From assembly GCA_052387335.1 (NCBI GenBank), contig JBQTJH010000058.1:1-10105 (forward strand): DNA of 10,105 bases. Direction: 5' to 3'. Positions within the stretch are counted from its first letter, which is position 1, and each line of letters begins with the position of its first letter. This DNA is from Panacagrimonas sp052387335 (GTDB lineage: Bacteria; Pseudomonadota; Gammaproteobacteria; Nevskiales; Nevskiaceae). Positions 5,564-10,105 of this stretch are shown here, piece after piece. The position numbers were made by a program, and so were the translations under genes. A model generated the notes under the pieces. That model was given only the letters and a program-made list of their open reading frames with translations. It ran no database searches and was not told where the DNA came from.

Positions 5564-5929
5564 ATGCTGCAACAGGAATCCTTTGTTCTCGCAGCCGACA
5601 ACAGCGGCGCGAAGCTCATGCAAGTCATCCAGGTCAAGGGTGCTACCTATCGTCGCTACGCCAATGTCGGTGACTTGATCAAGGTCACGGTCAAGGACGC
5701 GATCCCGCGCGGCAAGGTCAAGAAGGGCGAAGTGCACGACGCCGTTGTGGTTCGTACGCGTCATCCGATCCGTCGTCCCGACGGCTCCGCGATTCGTTTT
5801 GATACCAACGCCGCGGTGCTGCTGACGGCCAAGGGCGAGCCGATTGGCACGCGTATCTTTGGACCGGTTACGCGTGAACTGCGCGACCGTTTCATGAAGA
5901 TCGTGTCGCTGGCACCGGAAGTCATCTGA
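5564..5929 (+). CDS. rplN: 50S ribosomal protein L14
   Basis: L14 is at the subunit interface and forms intersubunit bridges with 16S rRNA; it is also the docking site of the silencing factor RsfS. The product has 121 residues (E. coli 123). The motifs AADNSGAKLM (residues 10-19), DAIPRGKVKKGEV (45-57) and PIGTRIFGPVTREL (93-106) are diagnostic. AGGA at 5553-5556, seven bases before the ATG, supports the start. In E. coli this is the first gene of the spc operon; here it follows rpsQ closely. The rplX ribosome-binding site overlaps its stop codon. Confidence 0.99.
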   Translation: MLQQESFVLAADNSGAKLMQVIQVKGATYRRYANVGDLIKVTVKDAIPRGKVKKGEVHDAVVVRTRHPIRRPDGSAIRFDTNAAVLLTAKGEPIGTRIFGPVTRELRDRFMKIVSLAPEVI

Positions 5930-5940
5930 GGTTGATGAGC

Positions 5941-6267
5941 ATGAGCAAGATCAAGAAAGGCGACGAAGTCGTCGTCATTACGGGCCGCGACAAGGGTCGC
6001 CGCGGGACAGTTTCCGCGGTGCGCGCTGATGGCAAGCTGCTGATCGAGGGCATCAACCTCGTCAAGAAGCACACCAAGGGCAACCCGCAGGCCGGTGTCA
6101 CCGGTGGCATCGTCGAGAAAGAGATGCCGATTCAGATTTCCAACGTGATGCTGTGGAATGCCAAGGCATCCAAGGGTGATCGCGTCGGCTTCCGCATCGA
6201 GGGCGAAGGCGACAAGCAGCGCAAGGTGCGTTATTTCAAGTCCAACCAGGAATTGGTGGACGGCTGA
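5941..6267 (+). CDS. rplX: 50S ribosomal protein L24
   Basis: L24 is an assembly-initiator protein of the large subunit, near the exit tunnel. From 5941 it has 108 residues (E. coli 104). The N-terminal KOW motif is in GDEVVVITGRDKGRRGTV (residues 7-24), followed by the signature EGINLVKKH (36-44) and GGIVEKE (55-61). There are three candidate starts: TTG 5932, ATG 5935 and ATG 5941. GAGG at 5928-5931 is nine bases from 5941 but only three from 5935, and MSKIKKGDEV fits the family best, so 5941 is chosen. rplE follows after 14 bases. Confidence 0.96.
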   Translation: MSKIKKGDEVVVITGRDKGRRGTVSAVRADGKLLIEGINLVKKHTKGNPQAGVTGGIVEKEMPIQISNVMLWNAKASKGDRVGFRIEGEGDKQRKVRYFKSNQELVDG

Positions 6268-6281
6268 GACGAGCATAGAAG

Positions 6282-6818
6282 ATGGCAACTCTCCAAACCC
6301 AGTACCGCGAGAAGATCGCTGCCGAGCTGCAGACCAAGTTGGCCTGCAATGCCATGGCGGTGCCCCGCATCTCCAAGATCACGCTCAATATGGGCGTGGG
6401 CGAGACGACGACCGATAAGAAGGTCATCGAGCATGCCGTGGCGGACATGACGGCCATCGCCGGTCAGAAGCCGATCATCACCAAGACGCGCATGTCCATC
6501 GCCACCTTCAAGGTGCGCGAGAACTATCCGGTCGGCGTGAAGGTCACGCTGCGTCGCGAGCGCATGTATGAATTCCTGGAGCGCCTGATCACAGTTGCGC
6601 TGCCGCGTATCCGCGATTTTCGCGGCATTTCGGCTCGCGGCTTTGACGGTCAAGGCAACTTCAATTTCGGTATCACCGAACAGATCATCTTTCCGGAAAT
6701 CGAGTACGAAAAGGTCGATGCGCTGCGCGGTATGAACATCACCTTCACCACCACGGCGAAGACGGACGAAGAAGGTCGGGCTCTGCTCGACGCGTTCAAC
6801 TTCCCCTTCCGCAAGTAA
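6282..6818 (+). CDS. rplE: 50S ribosomal protein L5
   Basis: L5 binds 5S rRNA with L18 and L25, contacts the P-site tRNA and bridges to S13. The product has 178 residues (E. coli 179). Conserved stretches include KITLNMGVGE (residues 32-41), ALPRIRDFRGISARGFDG (106-123) and EQIIFPEIEYEKVD (133-146), with the usual ending AFNFPFRK. The ATG at 6282 has only a weak purine match upstream (GAG, 6271-6273). In E. coli, S8 represses the spc operon by binding mRNA near the rplE start; I looked for a matching hairpin here and did not see one. Confidence 0.99.
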   Translation: MATLQTQYREKIAAELQTKLACNAMAVPRISKITLNMGVGETTTDKKVIEHAVADMTAIAGQKPIITKTRMSIATFKVRENYPVGVKVTLRRERMYEFLERLITVALPRIRDFRGISARGFDGQGNFNFGITEQIIFPEIEYEKVDALRGMNITFTTTAKTDEEGRALLDAFNFPFRK

Positions 6819-6830
6819 GGTAGTAGTCCC

Positions 6831-7136
6831 ATGGCAAAACGAAACATGATCGAGCGCGAGAAGAAGCGCTCCGCGCTGGTCGCCAAGCTCGAGAAGAAGC
6901 GCGAGAAGCTGCGCCTCGTGCTCAAGGATGCCGACGCGTCCTACGACGACAAGACGGCCGCCTCGGTGGCGCTGCAGAAGATGCCGCGCGACGCCAGCTA
7001 CACGCGTCAGCGCAATCGCTGCGCCATCACCGGACGGTCGCGCGGTGTGTACCGCAAGTTTGGTCTGTCGCGTCACAAGCTGCGTGAAGCAGTGATGCGC
7101 GGTGAAGTCCCCGGCCTGAAGATGGCGAGCTGGTAG
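6831..7136 (+). CDS. rpsN: 30S ribosomal protein S14 (long, zinc-free form)
   Basis: S14 is in the head of the small subunit. At 101 residues it has the same length as the E. coli protein and belongs to the long form: there is only one cysteine (in RNRCAITGR, residues 61-69) and no paired CxxC motifs, so it does not bind zinc. The C-terminal KFGLSRHKLREAVMRGEVPG and final ASW are diagnostic. AAGG at 6817-6820 overlaps the rplE stop and lies 10 bases before the ATG. The following 60 bases before rpsH hold a structured hairpin. Confidence 0.98.
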   Translation: MAKRNMIEREKKRSALVAKLEKKREKLRLVLKDADASYDDKTAASVALQKMPRDASYTRQRNRCAITGRSRGVYRKFGLSRHKLREAVMRGEVPGLKMASW

Positions 7137-7150
7137 TTTTTTAATTTCCA

Positions 7151-7183
7151 AGGGGTAGGGAGGCTGAAGGCCGACCTACCTTT
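7151..7183 (+). promoter_or_regulatory. Hairpin between rpsN and rpsH
   Basis: GGTAGG (7154-7159) pairs with CCTACC (7175-7180), and inside it GGCT (7162-7165) pairs with GGCC (7169-7172), with one G-U pair, around a GAA loop. The two stems are separated by GA on each side (7160-7161 and 7173-7174), a symmetric tandem G-A internal loop that commonly forms sheared pairs in structured RNA. A-U and G-U pairs may extend the base to 7151/7183. A T-run lies upstream of the stem (7137-7142) but not directly after it, so it is not a simple plus-strand terminator. It sits just before the rpsH ribosome-binding site and may regulate S8 synthesis; this role is inference. Confidence 0.55.
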
Positions 7184-7196
7184 GAGAGTAATGACA

Positions 7197-7595
7197 ATGT
7201 CAATGACCGATCCTATTGCCGACTTCCTGACGCGTCTGCGTAACGGCCAGTCTGCACGCAAGAAGTCCATCCGCTGCCCGTCGTCGACGGTCAAGGAAGC
7301 CATCGCGCGCGTGCTGCAGGACGAGGGTTACATCCTTGGCTTCGACGTTGCCAGCGACGAAGGCAACAAGAAGACCATGACGATTGCTCTCAAGTATTTC
7401 GATGGCAAGCCGGTCATCGAGCGTATCGACCGCGTCAGCACGCCGTCGCTGCGGGTGTACAAGGCCAAGGATGAATTGCCGACGGTGCTCGGCGGCCTTG
7501 GCGTCGCCATCATTTCCACGCCGTCCGGCGTGGTGAGCGACAAGCAGGCACGAGCCGCCGGTCAGGGTGGTGAAGTGATCTGCGTGGTTGCCTAG
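7197..7595 (+). CDS. rpsH: 30S ribosomal protein S8
   Basis: S8 is a primary 16S rRNA-binding protein and, in E. coli, the autogenous repressor of the spc operon. From 7197 the product has 132 residues and begins MSMTDPIADFLTRLRN, the normal family N-terminus. GAGAG at 7184-7188 lies eight bases upstream; earlier in-frame starts (TTG 7182, ATG 7191) would add residues that are not typical. The C-terminal half carries GVAIISTPSGVVSDKQAR (residues 102-119) and GGEVICVVA at the end, the RNA-binding region. The gene sits 60 bases after rpsN, behind a hairpin that covers most of that space. Confidence 0.97.
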   Translation: MSMTDPIADFLTRLRNGQSARKKSIRCPSSTVKEAIARVLQDEGYILGFDVASDEGNKKTMTIALKYFDGKPVIERIDRVSTPSLRVYKAKDELPTVLGGLGVAIISTPSGVVSDKQARAAGQGGEVICVVA

Positions 7596-7610
7596 GAAGG
7601 AAATCGAACA

Positions 7611-8141
7611 ATGTCCCGCGTAGCGAAGATGCCGGTGAAGATTCCGGCTGGCGTACAGATCACCTCGGCTGATGGTGTGGTGACGGTGAAAGGCGCCAAG
7701 GCCTCGCTCAAGCTGCCGCTGCCTCAGGCCGTGTCAGTCGAGATGAACGATGGCCACCTGCATGTGTCCGAAGCATCGGTGAAGAGCAATGCCATGCAGT
7801 CCGGCACGGTGCGCGCGCTGATCAACAACATGGTCATCGGCGTCACCGATGGCTACCAGCGCAAGCTCAACCTGGTCGGCGTCGGTTATCGCGCTGCGTC
7901 TCAGGGCAAGATGGTCAATCTGTCGCTGGGTTTTTCGCACCCGGTCAACTATCCGATTCCGGAAGGCATCACGGTGGAAACGCCAACGCAGACCGAGATC
8001 GTGATCAAGGGCGCGGACAAGAAAATGGTTGGCCAGGTTGCCGCCGATATTCGCGGATTCCGTCCGCCCGAGCCCTACAAGGGCAAGGGCGTGCGCTACT
8101 CCGACGAAAAGGTCGAGTTGAAGGAAGCGAAGAAGAAGTAG
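7611..8141 (+). CDS. rplF: 50S ribosomal protein L6
   Basis: L6 binds the sarcin-ricin loop region near the factor-binding site of the large subunit and is needed for late assembly. The product has 176 residues, the family length. It shows the usual two similar domains, with LNLVGVGYRA (residues 87-96) at the start of the second and the signature RPPEPYKGKGVRY at 151-163. The Shine-Dalgarno AGGAAGG (7594-7600) overlaps the rpsH stop and lies 10 bases before the ATG. The gene is followed by an unusually long 171-base gap before rplR. Confidence 0.99.
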   Translation: MSRVAKMPVKIPAGVQITSADGVVTVKGAKASLKLPLPQAVSVEMNDGHLHVSEASVKSNAMQSGTVRALINNMVIGVTDGYQRKLNLVGVGYRAASQGKMVNLSLGFSHPVNYPIPEGITVETPTQTEIVIKGADKKMVGQVAADIRGFRPPEPYKGKGVRYSDEKVELKEAKKK

Positions 8142-8312
8142 CCGACCCGAGGCACATGGCGAGGCACCCGCTGAGCGGGATCGCCATCAAGCCGACTGGT
8201 CGCTCTTTGGAAGCGCAGCAGCACTGAGTTTCAAGACACACCTGACCACCCCCGCGAACGCTTTGAGGGCGGGGATCCAGGAATTCGTAATGAGTCACAG
8301 GACATCGCGGCA
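8142..8312 (+). other. Long rplF-rplR gap with two hairpins
   Basis: These genes are normally separated by a few bases; here the gap is 171. Hairpin A (8156-8187) pairs ATGGCGA with TCGCCAT (outer 7 bp) and CCCGC with GCGGG (inner 5 bp, TGA loop). Hairpin B pairs CCCCGC (8250-8255) with GCGGGG (8269-8274). GAGGCAC is directly repeated at 8149-8155 and 8161-8167. Neither hairpin is followed by a T-run, so termination is unlikely. The only frame starting near rplF (ATG 8156) ends after 23 codons and I give it no weight. The rplR Shine-Dalgarno AGGA is at 8299-8302. Confidence 0.7.
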
Positions 8313-8669
8313 ATGAAAGACAAACGAGCTTCCCGACTGCGTCGCGCCAAGCGCACGCGTTTCCACATCCGGGACCTGGGCGCACATCGTCTGGCCGTGC
8401 ACCGCACGCCGCAGCACATCTATGCGCAGATCATCGCGCCGGATGCCGCTCACACCCTGGTGGCGGCCTCGACCGTCGAGAAAGAAATCGCCGATGGTCT
8501 CAAGGGCACCGGCAATGTGGAGGCGGCCAAGAAGGTCGGCGCCATGATCGCCGAGCGGGCCAAGGCCGCCGGCATTTCCAAGGTCGCGTTCGACCGTTCC
8601 GGTTTCAAGTACCACGGCCGCGTGCAAGCGCTGGCTGATGCCGCGCGCGAAGCCGGCCTGGAGTTCTAA
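8313..8669 (+). CDS. rplR: 50S ribosomal protein L18
   Basis: L18 binds 5S rRNA and joins it to the central protuberance with L5. The 118-residue product (E. coli 117) has a basic N-terminus (KRASRLRRAKRTR), the hallmark VHRTPQHIYAQIIAP at residues 29-43, and the C-terminal signature FDRSGFKYHGRV at 93-104. The ATG at 8313 has AGGA ten bases upstream and matches the family N-terminus, so the long upstream gap is not an unrecognised part of this gene. rpsE follows after three bases. Confidence 0.99.
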   Translation: MKDKRASRLRRAKRTRFHIRDLGAHRLAVHRTPQHIYAQIIAPDAAHTLVAASTVEKEIADGLKGTGNVEAAKKVGAMIAERAKAAGISKVAFDRSGFKYHGRVQALADAAREAGLEF

Positions 8670-8672
8670 GCA

Positions 8673-9188
8673 ATGGCATCTCAGCAGCATTACGACGATG
8701 TGCAGTCCGGCAGCGACCTGAAGGAAAAGCTGGTCACGGTCAACCGTGTCAGCAAGACGGTCAAGGGCGGCAAGCAGTTTGCCTTCACCGCGCTGACCGT
8801 GGTCGGTGATGGCTCCGGTCGCGTCGGTTTTGGCTATGGCAAGGCGCGCGAAGTGCCGCAGGCCATTTCCAAGGCCATGGACCAGGCGCGCAAGAACATG
8901 ATCAGCGTGCCGCTCAAGGGTCTGACCCTGCAGCACGAGATCTGGGGCAACCACGGTGCCACGCGCGTGTTCATGCGCCCGGCCTCCGACGGTACCGGCG
9001 TCATCGCCGGTGGTGCGATGCGCGCGGTGTTCGAAGTGGCCGGCGTGCAGAACGTGCTGGCCAAGTCCTTCGGTTCGCGTAACCCGATCAACATGGTGCG
9101 TGCCACGCTGGACGCGCTGAAGAAGATGAACATGCCGTCCGAGATTGCCGCCAAGCGTGGCAAGACCCTGGACGAAATCCTCGCCTAA
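8673..9188 (+). CDS. rpsE: 30S ribosomal protein S5
   Basis: S5 is at the mRNA entry and decoding side of the small subunit and contributes to translational accuracy. The product has 171 residues (E. coli 167). The loop NRVSKTVKGGK (residues 24-34) is where spectinomycin-resistance changes occur in other bacteria and looks wild type. It is followed by ALTVVGDGSGRVGFGYGKA (40-58) and by GTGVIAGGAMRAVFEVAG (107-124). The N-terminal 15 or so residues are variable, as usual. GGAG at 8660-8663, inside the end of rplR, is nine bases before the ATG. Confidence 0.99.
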   Translation: MASQQHYDDVQSGSDLKEKLVTVNRVSKTVKGGKQFAFTALTVVGDGSGRVGFGYGKAREVPQAISKAMDQARKNMISVPLKGLTLQHEIWGNHGATRVFMRPASDGTGVIAGGAMRAVFEVAGVQNVLAKSFGSRNPINMVRATLDALKKMNMPSEIAAKRGKTLDEILA

Positions 9189-9198
9189 AGGCCGCGCC

Positions 9199-9393
9199 AT
9201 GACGACGACGAACAAGCAGATCAAGGTCACGCTCATCAAGAGCACCTTCGGTCGCCTGCAGAAGCACAAGGACACCGTGCGCGGTCTGGGCCTGGGCAAG
9301 ATGCACTCGAGCTCCACGCTGGTCGCCACCCCCTGTGTCATGGGCATGGTCAACAAGATCAGCTACATGCTGAAAGTGGAAGAAGTCTCATGA
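9199..9393 (+). CDS. rpmD: 50S ribosomal protein L30
   Basis: L30 is a small large-subunit protein that is absent from some bacterial lineages. From 9199 the product has 64 residues (E. coli 59). The core KVTLIKSTFGRLQKHKDTVR (residues 9-28), GLGLGKM and the ending ISYMLKVEE match the family. The frame stays open upstream into rpsE, but AAGG at 9188-9191 and the family N-terminus select the ATG at 9199. The stop overlaps the rplO start (ATGA), indicating coupling. Confidence 0.97.
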   Translation: MTTTNKQIKVTLIKSTFGRLQKHKDTVRGLGLGKMHSSSTLVATPCVMGMVNKISYMLKVEEVS

Positions 9394-9833
9394 GCATGAA
9401 ACTCAATGAAATCAAGCCCGCTCCGGGCTCCAAGACGGTCCGCGTCCGCGTTGGCCGTGGCATTGGATCGGGCATGGGCAAGACCGCGGGTCGTGGTCAT
9501 AAGGGTCAGCGCGCTCGCAAGGGCGGTCGCGGCAAGAAGGGCTTTGAAGGCGGTCAGATGCCGATTCAGCGCCGTCTGCCCAAGCGCGGCTTCAACTCGC
9601 CGCTGCTGGGTCTGACCGCGCAGGTTCGCTTGTCCGATCTGGAAAAGCTGAAGGCCACGGGCGAGATCGACATCGCCGTTCTCAAGGCCGAAGGTTTCGT
9701 GCCCGCGGGCGCGCAGATCGTCAAGGTCATCAAGACCGGCAGCCTGAGCAAGAAGCTGAGCCTGAAGGGTCTCAAGTTGACGGCGGGCGCGCTTGAAGCC
9801 GTGACCGCCGCCGGCGGTTCGGTCGCAGAGTAA
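9390..9833 (+). CDS. rplO: 50S ribosomal protein L15
   Basis: L15 is a late-assembling large-subunit protein with a long glycine- and arginine-rich N-terminal extension that threads into 23S rRNA. The product has 147 residues (E. coli 144). The extension contains VGRGIGSGMGKTAGRGHKGQ (residues 21-40), GFEGGQMPIQRRLPKRGF follows at 51-68, and a compact C-terminal domain completes it. The ATG at 9390 overlaps the rpmD stop and has GGAAG at 9378-9382, seven bases upstream. A second ATG at 9396 also fits the family but is 13 bases from that site. The normally adjacent secY begins 103 bases after the stop, behind a cluster of hairpins. Confidence 0.98.
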   Translation: MSMKLNEIKPAPGSKTVRVRVGRGIGSGMGKTAGRGHKGQRARKGGRGKKGFEGGQMPIQRRLPKRGFNSPLLGLTAQVRLSDLEKLKATGEIDIAVLKAEGFVPAGAQIVKVIKTGSLSKKLSLKGLKLTAGALEAVTAAGGSVAE

Positions 9834-9857
9834 TGAACGTGGCCGCCCTCACCCCAC

Positions 9858-9926
9858 CGCTTGCTGCGCAAGCGCCCCCCCCCTCTCCCGCTGCGCGGGC
9901 GAGGGACGGCGGCATCGCTTCGCGAT
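9858..9926. repeat. Three tandem hairpins (REP-like) between rplO and secY
   Basis: Three palindromes follow one another. CGCTTGC (9858-9864) pairs with GCAAGCG (9868-9874) around TGC. CCCTC-T-CCCGC (9881-9891) pairs with GCGGG-C-GAGGG (9895-9905) around TGC, with one mismatch. ATCGC (9914-9918) pairs with GCGAT (9922-9926) around TTC. The CCCTCACCCC at 9847-9856 and the CCCTCTCCCGC hairpin resemble dispersed GC-rich palindromic repeats common in Xanthomonadaceae and Pseudomonas genomes. That resemblance is from memory; copy number in this genome is unknown. Confidence 0.65.
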
Positions 9927-9936
9927 AAGCACGCTC

Positions 9937-10105
9937 ATGGCAAAGGCGCCCAACACCGGGATGGTTCCGGACCTCTCCAAGATTGGAGAGGTGCGCGGCC
10001 GCTTGTTCTTCCAGCTCGGCGCCCATGTCGTTTTACCGATAAGCGGGGTAAAACCCGTTACGGGGGTGGGTCCCGGGCCCCACGCAGCACTGTTGGAGAA
10101 AAACC
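9937..10105 (+). CDS. secY: Preprotein translocase subunit SecY, N-terminal part (partial)
   Basis: SecY is the channel protein of the Sec translocon in the inner membrane, and secY normally follows rplO in the spc operon. The frame opens at ATG 9937 (MAKAPNTGMVPDLSKIGEVR) and runs 56 codons to the window end. Residues 1-28, including the cytoplasmic start GEVRGRLFFQLGA leading into membrane segment 1, fit the family. After about residue 29 the sequence departs: where VYRIG-x-x-IPVPG is expected it reads HVVLPISGVKPVTGVG, then returns to a plausible PHAALLEKN. This looks like several small base errors at a contig end rather than real divergence. No Shine-Dalgarno precedes the ATG. A perfect 8-bp hairpin (9972-9991) lies within the early codons. 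Confidence 0.85.
   Translation, partial: MAKAPNTGMVPDLSKIGEVRGRLFFQLGAHVVLPISGVKPVTGVGPGPHAALLEKN

Noticed and set aside
6240..6300. S8-binding hairpin at the rplX-rplE junction as in E. coli
   Set aside because: No stem of useful length could be formed around the rplE start.
8156..8227. 23-codon frame after rplF
   Set aside because: Too short, no ribosome-binding site, and its start is the arm of a hairpin; better explained as structure.
8295..9356. 353-codon open frame on the minus strand
   Set aside because: Antisense to rplR, rpsE and rpmD and rich in His, Leu, Gly and Ala as typical shadow frames; its composition follows the sense genes.

Overview
The window is a nearly complete S10-spc ribosomal protein cluster from a high-GC proteobacterium, read entirely on the plus strand. 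The order is tuf (3' end), rpsJ, rplC, rplD, rplW, rplB, rpsS, rplV, rpsC, rplP, rpmC, rpsQ, rplN, rplX, rplE, rpsN, rpsH, rplF, rplR, rpsE, rpmD, rplO and secY (5' end). The proteins look gammaproteobacterial: L23 ends almost like that of Escherichia coli, S14 is the long zinc-free form, and tuf lies directly before rpsJ. Some residues (the S14 DASY segment, the L15 glycine-rich N-terminus) and the GC-rich palindromes before secY suggest Xanthomonadales/Lysobacterales or a neighbouring order. That placement is inferred from remembered family sequences, not from a search.

Region by region: 1-145 is the end of EF-Tu. 146-389 holds a strong intrinsic terminator, a well-formed sigma70 promoter (TTGCGG, 17 bp, TATACT) and a roughly 100-nt structured leader that could be the L4-type autoregulatory leader. 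390-3768 is the first block (S10 to L22), tightly spaced with one ATGA overlap. 3769-3932 is an unusual 164-bp gap between rplV and rpsC, genes that are normally close. It consists of three consecutive inverted repeats and also carries a possible 46-50 residue reading frame. 3933-8141 continues with S3 to L6; a hairpin with a tandem G-A internal loop lies between rpsN and rpsH. 8142-8312 is a second large gap (171 bp, rplF-rplR) with two hairpins. 8313-9833 is L18, S5, L30 and L15. 9834-9936 holds three short hairpins in a row, resembling a REP-type repeat, before secY starts at 9937.

The genes act together: all but tuf and secY encode ribosomal proteins, including those lining the peptide exit tunnel (L4, L22, L23, L29) and the peptidyl transferase neighbourhood (L2, L3, L16). 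SecY is the translocon channel that docks at that tunnel exit. Coding content is ordinary and highly conserved. The interest lies in the three palindrome-filled gaps, where a textbook operon would have a few bases. The last ~80 bases of secY diverge from the family in a way that suggests poor sequence at a contig end.
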